DNA of 64,000 nucleotides from Bacteroidota bacterium (GTDB lineage Bacteria; Bacteroidota; Bacteroidia; B-17B0; Aurantibacillaceae). Within the stretch, counting starts at the first letter, position 1. Each line of letters opens with the position of its first letter. The stretch lies in contig JADJSH010000007.1 of NCBI GenBank assembly GCA_016711805.1, forward strand, positions 124,001-188,000, in the 5' to 3' direction. The notes under the pieces were generated by a model. The model did not search any database. It was given only the letters and a program-made list of their open reading frames with translations, and was not told the origin of the DNA. Shown here piece after piece: positions 8,158 to 16,233 of this stretch. The position numbers were made by a program, and so were the translations under genes.

Positions 8158-8325
8158 TTATTTAGCTGCTTTTTTAGCTGCCTTTTTTGGTGCTGCTTTC
8201 TTAGCGGCTGCACCCGCTGCTATTTGCTCTGCTGTAACTGCTTTAGTTTTTTTACGTGGACGAACTTTTCCAAATGAACCTACTTGAATTTTTCCACGTC
8301 TTGTTTTTTGATCGCCTTTTCCCAT
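8158..8325 (-). CDS. Ribosomal protein THX (bTHX) with Ala/Lys-rich tail
   Basis: A 55-residue gene. The protein starts MGKGDQKTRRGKI and continues QVGSFGKVRPRKK, matching the short basic THX protein that binds the head of the small ribosomal subunit (family core: MGKGDxKTxRGKIxxGSxGKxRP). After residue 28 it has an extra 27-residue tail made largely of AKKAAPKKAAKKAAK-type repeats, reminiscent of the tail on the HemD protein in this window. It has its own terminator. The call rests on clear similarity in the first 25 residues. Confidence 0.85.
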   Translation of the reverse strand: MGKGDQKTRRGKIQVGSFGKVRPRKKTKAVTAEQIAAGAAAKKAAPKKAAKKAAK

Positions 8326-8404
8326 AATGAAATGTGTTTTAAATTAATATTCTCAAAATTAGCTTAATAAATGGTATTTTCAAACATAAATTTTAAAACA
8401 AGCA

Positions 8405-10075
8405 CTAAAATCTTTTATTTGGATTAAAAGGTTTGTTCGGTTTTTCTATTGTTGTTAAAATAGAAGTCATTTTTTGTTTGTCACTCAATAATTTTTTTGC
8501 CTCATTCACGTCAGCATCGTATTTCAATGCAGTTTCGATTCTTCCCTTTTGAAACGTAAAACGTGATGCTAATTCCTCTTCAATAAACTGTTTAATTTCA
8601 GGCTTAAAACGCATTAAGTCATCTTTTTTATTCGACTCCATCTTGTTTAACAAAGCCTCATATTCTGTCTTAATACTTTCGTAATATTTTTCGTTAGATG
8701 CGTCTAGTTTTAAGTCTTCTAAAGCAAAATCGCTTTGTGTTTTATACTTGTAGTCTTTGTCTTTTAAATAGCTAATAAAATCATTGTAATCATTATCTGA
8801 AAAAGTAGAAGTTGCATTAAATTGAGGATGCTTTAATAAATATGTATTCACATAAGTAAATACATGATTTCTATTTAACAAAGTCGCTAAAATATTACTG
8901 TACTTGATGGGAGTTGTTTTTACATCTGGTAATATCCCAGCTCCATCATAAATAATACGTCCGTTTTTAGTTTTAAAAGCCGTGATTAAAGAATCTGGAA
9001 CTTTCTCTACTCTACCATCTTCGTCTTTATGTGTATAATCTAATGCTTGAATACAACGGCCACTTGGAATGTAATATTTAGCCACTGTTACCTTTAATTT
9101 AGTGTTGTACGTTAAATCTCTGGTTTGTTGCACTAAGCCTTTACCAAAAGAACGTTGTCCTAAAATCACGGCTCTATCTAAATCTTGCAAGGCACCAGAA
9201 ACAATTTCTGAAGCGGAGGCCGAATTATTATCTACTAAAACTACTAAAGGCATTTGTGTATCAATGGGCGCATACAAAGAAAAATATTGCTTGTTCCAAT
9301 CTTTTACTTTGCCTCTTGTAGAAACCACTTCGTTATTTTTTTCTACAAACAAATTCACAATGTTTACAGCTTCGTGAAGCAATCCGCCTGGGTTACCGCG
9401 TAAATCTAAAATTAAAGATTTACAGTTTTTTTCTTTTAATTTTAATAAAGCCTCTTTTACTTCGCCCGAACAATTATCTGTAAAGCTGGTTAACTTAATG
9501 TATCCAACTTCTGCGTTTAGCATATCAGCATAAGGAACCGCTTTTACTTTTATTTCTTCACGAACTAAACTAACTTCAGAAGAAGTGGTTTGACCTAAAC
9601 GAATAATTTTTAATTTAATTGGTGTGCCGGCTTGGCCCTTTAACATATTAGTAATTTCTTCTGTTTTTTTACCAGAAACATTTACGCCATTTACTTCTAT
9701 AATTTCATCGCCCGCTCTTAAGCCTGCTTTATAAGCTGCAAAAGTTTCGTAGGGCTCAGTTACCGTAATCTTATTATTCACATCTTGTATTAAAGCCCCA
9801 ATACCGCCATACTCACCAGTAGTCATAAAGCGATAATCTTCAATGTCATTTTCGGTATAATAATTTGTGTAAGGATCTAAAGATGCTAACATGGCTTCGA
9901 TACCTGTTTTCATTAATTGCCCAGGCTTTGTTTCATCTACATAAGCAATATTTAATTCGCGATAAAGCGTATTAAATACATCTAAGTTTTTAGAAACCTC
10001 AAAATAATCTTGAGAAAAATTAAATGCAAACACAGAAGCGATGCATAAACAGCCGATGATGATATATTTCTTCAT
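8405..10075 (-). CDS. S41-family C-terminal processing protease (CtpA-like)
   Basis: About 556 residues from the ATG at 10073-10075. A longer frame reaches 10135, but this start places the signal anchor MKKYIIIGCLCIASVFAF at the N-terminus. A PDZ domain (EYGGIGALIQ to about LRAGDEIIEVNGV) is followed by the S41 catalytic region: GYIKLTSF, LDLRGNPGG, the nucleophile Ser in NNSASASEI and the catalytic Lys in SFGKGLVQ. Such proteases clip C-termini of periplasmic proteins. The C-terminal 170 residues are helical and charged. In this phylum an S41 gene often lies near rnpA; here purEK and THX intervene. Confidence 0.92.
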   Translation of the reverse strand: MKKYIIIGCLCIASVFAFNFSQDYFEVSKNLDVFNTLYRELNIAYVDETKPGQLMKTGIEAMLASLDPYTNYYTENDIEDYRFMTTGEYGGIGALIQDVNNKITVTEPYETFAAYKAGLRAGDEIIEVNGVNVSGKKTEEITNMLKGQAGTPIKLKIIRLGQTTSSEVSLVREEIKVKAVPYADMLNAEVGYIKLTSFTDNCSGEVKEALLKLKEKNCKSLILDLRGNPGGLLHEAVNIVNLFVEKNNEVVSTRGKVKDWNKQYFSLYAPIDTQMPLVVLVDNNSASASEIVSGALQDLDRAVILGQRSFGKGLVQQTRDLTYNTKLKVTVAKYYIPSGRCIQALDYTHKDEDGRVEKVPDSLITAFKTKNGRIIYDGAGILPDVKTTPIKYSNILATLLNRNHVFTYVNTYLLKHPQFNATSTFSDNDYNDFISYLKDKDYKYKTQSDFALEDLKLDASNEKYYESIKTEYEALLNKMESNKKDDLMRFKPEIKQFIEEELASRFTFQKGRIETALKYDADVNEAKKLLSDKQKMTSILTTIEKPNKPFNPNKRF

Positions 10076-10260
10076 AATAGTGATATAAGTATCAATTAAA
10101 CATAGGGATATATAAAAATACTGTAAAAAATGCATTAAAATTTAGCATTTAGCGTTTTTTATACAACAAATATGTGAACGGCTTGTTTAGTAAATTAGCG
10201 GCTTCACTAAGTCAATATCGGGTTTCACCCATCTGTTAAGTTAATGGCACGGTTTTTCAT

Positions 10261-10268
10261 TAACTTTG
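10261..10268 (+). promoter_or_regulatory. Possible -7 element (TAACTTTG) for the Lon-N-domain gene
   Basis: TAACTTTG agrees with TAnnTTTG and lies 50 bases before the ATG at 10318, in the divergent spacer with the S41 gene. The upstream -33 TTG is not clear. Confidence 0.4.
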
Positions 10269-10317
10269 TTTCAGTATCCCCGAGTTAATTTATGTAAACC
10301 CATTAAAAGATAAAACA

Positions 10318-10920
10318 ATGGCAACACAACAACTCACCATCCCCATGTTTCCGCTAAATATGGTATTGTTACCAGGCGAAACAAAAACCCTTCACATATT
10401 TGAAGAGCGTTATAAGCAATTAGTGGCCGACTGTTTAGATAATGAAGCCCATTTTGGTATTCCATTCATGCATCAAAAAGCAATGGGTGATTATGGTATT
10501 GAAGTAAAAATTAGCAATGTGATTAAGCTATACGAAAACGGCGAATTGGATATTGCAATTGAAGCGATTAGAGTATTTAAAATCATTGAATTTTCGAAAG
10601 TACTCACACCAAAATTATACGGTGCTGGTGTTATTCAATTTGAAGAAGAAATTACTGAAAAACCTTCGCACCTACTTTAAGAATTAACCAAAGAATATAT
10701 GTGGGTGTCTCAAGAAAACATTATCCCGATTGATGCTTTTGATAATACGAACGTTTATGGTATTGCAAGATTATTAGATTTATCGGCACCCGAAAAATAT
10801 GAACTCATTAAAGCAAAATCTGCTATTAACAAAGAAGAATACTTAAAACCAAAAATTAAGCTATTTATTCATTTGATTAAAACAGAGAATGAATTGAAAT
10901 CGAAGTTTGTTTTGAATTAA
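10318..10920 (+). CDS. Lon N-terminal (substrate-binding) domain protein with in-frame stop codon
   Basis: A stand-alone Lon N-domain (LON/PUA-like) protein. The first half starts with TIPMFPLNMVLLPGETKTLHIFEERYKQLV, the hallmark of the family (written here only as an N-terminal position, residues 6 to about 36). The frame hits TAA at 10678-10680, then continues in the same frame through ELTKEYMWVSQ to 10920 with normal content (YGIARLLDLSAPEKYELI). The two halves together give about 200 residues, the expected length, so a single base substitution has made a stop. Either the gene is dead, or the stop is an error. It is a separate protein, not a piece of Lon protease. Confidence 0.8.
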
Positions 10921-10952
10921 TTATTTTTTAATTATTTAGATTTAAGGTATCT

Positions 10953-11056
10953 GTGCGTGCCCCTCCTAACGTCGGGTCGGGCTTTCGGCACTCGCTTTTT
11001 TATTTGTCCTTCGGAACAAATAAAAAGAGCTCAAACATTGCCTCTATCCCTCACGC
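10953..11056 (+). repeat. GC-rich structured repeat, copy B
   Basis: Starts GCGTGCCCC and ends TATCCCTCACGC. The central stem is TTTTTATTTGT/ACAAATAAAAA with a CTTCGG-containing loop. The stem sequence differs from copies A and C while pairing is kept. It lies 48 bases from copy C, which is in the opposite orientation. Confidence 0.7.
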
Positions 11057-11104
11057 AAAAATCACTCTGAATTAATAATGACACTTCCATGTAAAGGAGA
11101 ACTT

Positions 11105-11204
11105 GCGTGAGGGATGCAAGCGGAAATCCTTTTACGAAACGAAGTGCAGTAAAAGATTGAAGCGGGCCAGCCCAACGGCGCCGTTCCTTTGCGCCGACAC
11201 GCCC
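11105..11204 (-). repeat. GC-rich structured repeat, copy C (inverted)
   Basis: Read on the minus strand it starts GGGCGTG and ends GCATCCCTCACGC. The central stem is TTTTAC/GTAAAA flanked by AATC and GGATT as in copy A, and a GC-rich GGCGC/GCGCC hairpin lies near its start. Copies B and C together fill most of the 365-base geneless stretch 10921-11285. I see no other gene there. Confidence 0.75.
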
Positions 11205-11233
11205 AAAATACTATTTATAGAACTACCAAATAA

Positions 11234-11265
11234 AAAAGCCTCTCTCGTTTCCGAAAGAGGCTTTT
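11234..11265 (-). terminator. Intrinsic terminator after rplY
   Basis: On the minus strand a stem AAAAGCCTCTTTC/GAGAGAGGCTTTT is followed by T residues, 20 bases after the rplY stop. The A-rich other side could let it work in both directions. Confidence 0.85.
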
Positions 11266-11285
11266 AGTTTTAAGATAATCTTAAA

Positions 11286-11867
11286 TTATTTTTTAGCTGG
11301 AGCAGCATTTGTTTCAGCAGCAACTGCACGAGTTGTAGTTACAGAAACAACTGATACGTTTTTAGCATTTAATAAAGTAGCACCTTCTACTACGATATCA
11401 CCTACTGCAATTGAATCACCGATATCTAATTTTGTAATGTCGATAGAGATTGTATCAGGCAATGTCGCAGCAATTCCACGTACTTTTAATTTACGCATCT
11501 TCAATACTAATTTACCCCCTTTTTTAACACCATCAGATTGACCTGTAATAACGATTGGAATATTTGCTGTTACTGGTTTTCCTTCTTGAATTTCTAAAAA
11601 ATCAGCGTGAATTAATTTATCATTGATTTTGTGATATTGTGCTTCTTGTAATACAGTTTTGTAAACTTTACCACCTAAGTCGATTTCAACGATGTGTGCA
11701 TTTGGAGTGAAGATAACTGGTTTGAAAGCACGAATATCTGCTTCAAAGTGAATTTGCTCTTTTCCACCATAAATTACACATGGCACATTTCCTTTTTCTC
11801 TAACCGCCTTAGCGTTTACCTTTCCTACGTTCGCACGTAACGAACCGCTCAATTGTACTGATTTCAT
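11286..11867 (-). CDS. rplY: 50S ribosomal protein L25/general stress protein Ctc
   Basis: 193 residues. The N-terminal L25 domain (SGSLRANVGKVNAKAVREKGNVPCVIYGG) binds 5S rRNA; a C-terminal TL5/Ctc beta domain follows (about 95-180, with ADFLEIQEGKPVTANIPI and GGKLVLKMRKLKVRG). The Ala/Pro/Lys tail AAETNAAPAKK is common in this phylum. It lies 84 bases after prs on the same strand, the usual prs-rplY order, and ends at a strong terminator. Confidence 0.94.
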   Translation of the reverse strand: MKSVQLSGSLRANVGKVNAKAVREKGNVPCVIYGGKEQIHFEADIRAFKPVIFTPNAHIVEIDLGGKVYKTVLQEAQYHKINDKLIHADFLEIQEGKPVTANIPIVITGQSDGVKKGGKLVLKMRKLKVRGIAATLPDTISIDITKLDIGDSIAVGDIVVEGATLLNAKNVSVVSVTTTRAVAAETNAAPAKK

Positions 11868-11951
11868 TTTGTTTTATTTTTTGTGATGTGTTTAAAATGC
11901 TCGCTTCATTTTTTGACATCTGTTATTTTTATTTATTTAATGCGAGTGTAA

Positions 11952-12884
11952 TTACATAATAAAATTGCTACTGATAGATTCATAGTTTTGTACACTATGA
12001 ATTACTTTAGCAAATAGTTCAGCAACAGATATTACTTTAATTTTTGGACTCTCTTGTTTTAAAGGCACTGTATCTGTTACAATCAATTCCGTTAATTTAG
12101 AGTTTGCAATGTTTTCGTAGGCTTTTCCTGATAAAATAGCATGTGTACAAACAGCTCTTACACTTAATGCACCACGTTCCATCATCATATCAGCAGCTTT
12201 ACATAAAGTTCCACCTGTATCTACTAAATCATCTACTAATACAATATTTCTTCCTTCAATATCTCCAATGGCAGTCATGTGATCCACTACATTAGCTTTT
12301 GTACGCTGTTTGTAGCAAATTACGATTTCTGATTTTAAATGTTTAGCATAGGCGTTTGCACGTTTGCTGCCACCCATATCAGGTGCTGCAATAGTTAAGT
12401 TTGGTAAATTTAAACCTTGGATATATGGTAAAAATATAGAAGAAGCGTATAAATGATCTACTGGAATATCAAAAAATCCTTGAATTTGGTCAGCATGTAA
12501 ATCCATCGTCATTACACGAGTAGCGCCAGCTAATGCTAACATATCAGCTACTAATTTAGCGCCAATAGCTACACGAGGTTGGTCTTTACGATCCTGACGA
12601 GCATAACCAAAATAAGGTAACACGGCAATTATTTCTTTTGCAGACGCGCGTTTAGCAGCATCTAACATCAATAATAATTCCATTAAATTATCAGCTGGAG
12701 GCATGGTTGACTGAATAGCAAACACGCTTTGTCCACGAATACTTTCATCGTAAGACACCTGAATTTCCCCATCGCTAAAGCGATAATGAGACATTTTGCC
12801 CAAATCTTTACCATACGATTTTGCAATCTGTTCTGCTAAAGTGTTTGTAGCGCTACCTGAAAATATTCTAACGTCTGTTTCCAT
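11952..12884 (-). CDS. prs: Ribose-phosphate pyrophosphokinase
   Basis: 310 residues from the ATG at 12884 (METDVRIFSGS). An upstream ATG at 12923 adds 13 residues that do not look like the family start. It makes PRPP from ribose 5-phosphate and ATP. Seen are RFSDGEIQV, the flexible-loop motif YARQDRKDQPR, MDLHADQIQGFFDIPVD and the PRPP-binding loop VDDLVDTGGTL. Length and order are normal. It feeds purine, pyrimidine, His and Trp synthesis. It is divergent from tRNA-Leu, whose promoter lies in the shared upstream region. Confidence 0.95.
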   Translation of the reverse strand: METDVRIFSGSATNTLAEQIAKSYGKDLGKMSHYRFSDGEIQVSYDESIRGQSVFAIQSTMPPADNLMELLLMLDAAKRASAKEIIAVLPYFGYARQDRKDQPRVAIGAKLVADMLALAGATRVMTMDLHADQIQGFFDIPVDHLYASSIFLPYIQGLNLPNLTIAAPDMGGSKRANAYAKHLKSEIVICYKQRTKANVVDHMTAIGDIEGRNIVLVDDLVDTGGTLCKAADMMMERGALSVRAVCTHAILSGKAYENIANSKLTELIVTDTVPLKQESPKIKVISVAELFAKVIHSVQNYESISSNFIM

Positions 12885-12959
12885 GTTGTGTTTAAGGGAC
12901 GCAAATATAGTGTTTTTAGGCATTTTGACAATATTTTTGTCTGTTTTTTTGATAGAATA

Positions 12960-12989
12960 TTGGTATAATTAAAATTCTGATTACATTTG
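12960..12989 (+). promoter_or_regulatory. Promoter of tRNA-Leu (TTG-N19-TACATTTG)
   Basis: TTG at 12960-12962 is separated by exactly 19 bases from TACATTTG at 12982-12989, an exact fit to the Bacteroidota -33/-7 consensus. The tRNA begins about 40 bases downstream. Confidence 0.8.
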
Positions 12990-13031
12990 CAGCCCTTATT
13001 GTTGGGAAACTAGCAAAAAGGAGTCTAAAAT

Positions 13032-13110
13032 GCCCAGCTGGCGGAATGGTAGACGCGCTGGTCTCAAACACCTGTGGGAAACCGTGCCGGTTCGAGTCCG
13101 GCGCTGGGTA
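13032..13110 (+). tRNA. tRNA-Leu (anticodon CAA)
   Basis: Class II tRNA. The acceptor stem is GCCCAGC/GCTGGGT with a G-T first pair and discriminator A at 13110. The D-arm is GCGGAATGGTAGACGC. The anticodon loop CTCAAAC gives CAA (reads UUG), a short extra arm follows, and the T-arm is GCCGGTTCGAGTCCGGC. CCA is not encoded. The anticodon stem CTGGT/ACCTG has one T-T mismatch (13059 with 13073), where most leucine tRNAs would pair. Confidence 0.93.
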
Positions 13111-13125
13111 CGGATAAGTACAAAA

Positions 13126-13152
13126 GGTCAATGCAATGCATTGGCCTTTTTT
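13126..13152 (+). terminator. Intrinsic terminator of tRNA-Leu
   Basis: A 9-bp stem GGTCAATGC/GCATTGGCC with loop AAT is followed by six T, 15 bases after the tRNA. Confidence 0.88.
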
Positions 13153-13203
13153 GTTTTGAAAAATCCATCAAGCTTGCTTGAATGGGTTTTTCAAAACAAA
13201 AAG
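13147..13203. repeat. Long imperfect palindrome downstream of tRNA-Leu
   Basis: The outer arms TTTTTGTTTTGAAAAA and TTTTTCAAAACAAAAA are perfect complements, and the inside (CCATCAAGC/GCTTGAATGG) also pairs with one bulge. The whole folds into one hairpin of about 25 bp. It overlaps the T tract of the tRNA terminator. Its role is unknown. Confidence 0.65.
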
Positions 13204-13275
13204 CAGAACCGCGATAGCGGTGATGGCTTTTGTAATTTCAAGACGACACAGAATGGCCCGCTGCTTTAGCAGCAA

Positions 13276-13290
13276 TCCGGTGCTGGGTAC
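13276..13290 (+). repeat. Partial direct repeat of the tRNA-Leu 3' end (possible att scar)
   Basis: TCCGGTGCTGGGTAC matches 14 of 15 bases of the tRNA-Leu 3' end (13097-13111). It sits 179 bases downstream, at the right edge of a short region richer in G+C than its surroundings. No integrase gene is present. It may be the remnant of an element that used the tRNA as its integration site, or a decayed tRNA duplicate. Confidence 0.4.
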
Positions 13291-13829
13291 AAGTAAATGC
13301 CTTGTCCTACCAAAAAATAAATACAACGAATAATTATTTTTCACTTTTTTTTATGATTGCTTTAATTGCTTGATACATAAGCAAATTAGCCACTTATCAA
13401 CGAAAGCTGTTAATTTCGTAATGTTAAGAAAACAGCCTTAATGTTCATTTCATTTTCTAAAAATCCACTGATTTATTCCCAACTTTATAAAGCAGAAAGA
13501 CGCACCATTTGTAAGGTGCGCCTTCGTTAGATAGGTCTTTGAATTTAATTAATTAGTTGTCCAATTAATCAAAAAAGGGGAATCCATTTGTAAGGTCCTT
13601 GAAGCTTCGTTAGTTGTATAATGAACTTTTTCTTAGACTATAGCCTCAAACTCTGAACAGTTTGGGGCTTTTTTATTCCCAATGAGTAAATTTAACTAAT
13701 TTAATAAAATAGAAATTATTTAAGTTTGAACATTGAATAAACATGAAGTTCAATTTTGGTGAATAGGCTGAAAACCAGATACATTTTTGTTAAAAAGAAT
13801 GTGTCATAATACATCTAGCACTTTCCTCT
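13291..13829. other. Geneless region with paired motifs and an orphan terminator
   Basis: No reading frame of note. It contains a small hairpin CGCACC/GGTGCG (13501-13520). It also has two related stretches, CCATTTGTAAGGT...TTCGTTAG, at about 13505-13530 and 13584-13612, and a + strand terminator at about 13641. These suggest a non-coding transcript, but I cannot match it to a known RNA family. The rest, 13680-13829, shows nothing. Confidence 0.4.
13641..13676 (+). terminator. Orphan intrinsic terminator
   Basis: Stem AGCCTCAAACT/AGTTTGGGGCT (one G-T pair) followed by six T. No coding gene lies upstream on the + strand for more than 500 bases, and tRNA-Leu already has its own terminator. On the minus strand there is no T tract, so it does not serve the gene at 13830-14852. 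Confidence 0.75.
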
Positions 13830-14852
13830 TCAATATCTCCTTCCGCAAATCCGTTCCCACAAGTCATTAAAACTTTCTTTCATGTTCATATTTTTTTCGT
13901 TGGCTTGTAGCATGCCCATGGTTTCGATGCCATTTTTTTGATAGAGCTTGTAATGAAACACAAATGTTTTTTGCAATTCGCTTTCCTGCATGTTTGTTCT
14001 CCCAAACTTTACAGCATACATATTCAATGTATCGCCATTACTTTGTGCAATCGTGTAGGGATCACTAAACCATCTTAATATTTCTACATCTTTTTTGCTT
14101 TTGCATTGTTGCATTAAATATTGGTTACGTGGATAGCTGTGCCAAGTCATAGGATTTTGTTTGTGTAACAAACTGAACTCTCCAATAAAAACAGTACTAT
14201 CGTTACTACCTACAGCATACCACAATACATTATTCAACATCGTTGGATTCGTCATATAATGAGTAGCAGGAATATTATTTTTTGCGATTGATTCCTCAAC
14301 CAAACCGTTTGCTTGAACTTTATTAATAAAGGTCAATCCCAAATATGCAAAGCAATAGATTAAAGCCGCTCGTGATAACTTATACCTTCTTGTCTCATTT
14401 TTTCTATAAAAAACAGCAATCACAACCAAGATAAACATGGGTAACGTAAATAGTAAATCAACAATTGCCAAGGTGTTTAATGAATAATTTTCATTCGTAA
14501 AAGGCAGTAATAATTGGGTACCAAAATTAGTACACCAATCTAAAAGCGAGTGACCCCACAAACACGCTAGTAAAAAACCCAACATACGTTTAAAGGACAC
14601 TTTTTGCTTAAACAGTTTCATCAACAACCAAGCGATGGGTATCGCATACAATGTTTCAATAAATAAAGAATGCGTATGCGCTCTATGATCACACATATAA
14701 GCGCGTGGATCAGTTAATCCTGTCACAAACAAATCAAAATCAGGAGCACTTTTGGCAATGGCTCCTAACAACATTCCCCATCGTCCTATTTTCTTGCCTA
14801 AAAAGACTTCGCCAATAGCAGCGCCAATAACTATATGTGATAAGGAGTCCAT
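13830..14852 (-). CDS. YdjM/DUF457-type membrane-bound metal-dependent hydrolase
   Basis: 340 residues. The N-terminus has the family signature MDSLSHIVIGAAIGEVFLG followed by APDFDLF, DHRAHTHSLF and WGHSLLDWCTNFG, which place the His and Asp residues thought to bind metal. About four hydrophobic helices occur in the first 190 residues (for example LLFTLPMFILVVIAVFY). The C-terminal half is soluble (WYAVGSNDSTVFIGEFSL onward). Members are widely annotated as putative hydrolases, but no substrate is known. It is a single gene on its strand. Confidence 0.85.
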   Translation of the reverse strand: MDSLSHIVIGAAIGEVFLGKKIGRWGMLLGAIAKSAPDFDLFVTGLTDPRAYMCDHRAHTHSLFIETLYAIPIAWLLMKLFKQKVSFKRMLGFLLACLWGHSLLDWCTNFGTQLLLPFTNENYSLNTLAIVDLLFTLPMFILVVIAVFYRKNETRRYKLSRAALIYCFAYLGLTFINKVQANGLVEESIAKNNIPATHYMTNPTMLNNVLWYAVGSNDSTVFIGEFSLLHKQNPMTWHSYPRNQYLMQQCKSKKDVEILRWFSDPYTIAQSNGDTLNMYAVKFGRTNMQESELQKTFVFHYKLYQKNGIETMGMLQANEKNMNMKESFNDLWERICGRRY

Positions 14853-14988
14853 TTAATGCAATTATAATTTTAAAGTTCAAATATCAGAAAAACTCTTTAC
14901 AAATTTGTTGGTTCAGCTATATAATCCAAAACGTAGATTAACAAGTCAATAACAAGATATTCTTTAAATAAGAATTACATTTATTCCA

Positions 14989-16167
14989 TTGATAACAATA
15001 AATTTTAAAACAAAAATGTCATTGAATAGAGTTTTACATTTTGGCTTACTAACTGTGTTGGCTTCGTGCAATGCACAAACCAACACAAACATGTCAAAAG
15101 AAAAAGCAGTTGAGCAACCCACAGTTACTGTTGGTCAAGCAAAATTAACTAAGACGCAAGGTTCAAACGAATATCAAAGTGTAACCTGTGGCATTCAAGA
15201 CAAGCTTGGGAACCTTTGGTTTGGAACAGCAGGAGAAGGCGTGTATAAATACGATGGAAAATTGTTCACTCAATATACTAAGAAAGATGGATTAAGTAAT
15301 AATCATGTTTGGTCTATCATACAAGATAAAGATGGTGACATTTGGTTTGGAACAACTGATGGCATCTGTCGATTTGATGGCATAAGTATTACGGCTATTC
15401 AAATTCCTTTTCTCCTGCGGCCTGCTGTAAGCAATAATTACTATAATAAATGGAGCACAAAAAATACTGTATGGAGTATGTTACAAGATAAAACAGGGAA
15501 AATGTGGTTTGGGACTGGTGATGGAGTTTATTGCTATAACAAACATTTATACGGCAGCAGCACATCCATTGGGGAGGTTGATGGCTTTACTCGATTTTTA
15601 AATAGTGATAAAATTATAAATAAAGATACTCTGCATCTTAAATTAGTATCAGACATGCTGGAAGATAAAAATGGAAACATCTGGTTTGCCTCTGGAATGC
15701 CTCCAGGCTATGAAGGCTTTTGCAGATATGACGGAAAAACGTTAGAAAGCTTTAAGCCCAAAAATGAAGGATGGATTCGAAATGTCATAGAAAGCAAAAG
15801 CGGAAACTTATTACTTGCTACTAGACACTATGGTGTATGGACTTACGACGGGAAATCGTTTTCAGATTACATGCAACCTAAAGAATTAATAAATGGCTCC
15901 TTAAATTATATTTTAGAGGATCATGCTGGGGATTTATGGGTAGCTTCTGATTACGGAAATAATATGGGCGATACACTTGGTGGATTATGGCATTCAAATA
16001 TTTCTGCTATTAACCCAACAGAAAAAACATTTACAAAAATCACCAACAAAGAAGTGTATTTTATATTTGAAGACAAAGATCATACGATTTGGTATGGCAC
16101 CAGAGGCGTAGGCTTGTATCGTTTCGATGGAAAAACAATCACCTGTTTTTCTGAAGAGAAGAATTAA
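14989..16167 (+). CDS. Lipoprotein beta-propeller (two-component regulator propeller repeats)
   Basis: 392 residues as an open frame; the likely start is the internal ATG at 15016 (MSLNRVLHFGLLTVLASC), giving a lipoprotein signal with LASC lipobox. The body consists of repeated units such as IQDKLGNLWFGTAGEGVYKY, IIQDKDGDIWFGTTDGICRF and FEDKDHTIWYGTRGVGLYRF, which are Reg_prop blades normally found as the sensor part of hybrid or LytS-type histidine kinases. Here no kinase or DNA-binding part follows, so it is a free-standing surface or periplasmic propeller. A full kinase with the same blades lies at 52 kb. Confidence 0.82.
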   Translation: MITINFKTKMSLNRVLHFGLLTVLASCNAQTNTNMSKEKAVEQPTVTVGQAKLTKTQGSNEYQSVTCGIQDKLGNLWFGTAGEGVYKYDGKLFTQYTKKDGLSNNHVWSIIQDKDGDIWFGTTDGICRFDGISITAIQIPFLLRPAVSNNYYNKWSTKNTVWSMLQDKTGKMWFGTGDGVYCYNKHLYGSSTSIGEVDGFTRFLNSDKIINKDTLHLKLVSDMLEDKNGNIWFASGMPPGYEGFCRYDGKTLESFKPKNEGWIRNVIESKSGNLLLATRHYGVWTYDGKSFSDYMQPKELINGSLNYILEDHAGDLWVASDYGNNMGDTLGGLWHSNISAINPTEKTFTKITNKEVYFIFEDKDHTIWYGTRGVGLYRFDGKTITCFSEEKN

Positions 16168-16233
16168 CATTTAGCGATACAATTCCTTCATCTTCAGACA
16201 GATTAAACTTAAAATAACTTTTTGAAAATAATT

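Noticed and set aside
7997..8287. A 96-codon + strand frame
   Set aside because: It reads through repeat copy A and then antisense to the THX gene, and has no protein-like pattern.
12884..12923. Longer N-terminus for prs
   Set aside because: The added 13 residues are not family-like, and METDVRIFSGS fits the usual start.
13030..13269. A 79-codon + strand frame over tRNA-Leu
   Set aside because: It overlaps the tRNA and its terminator.
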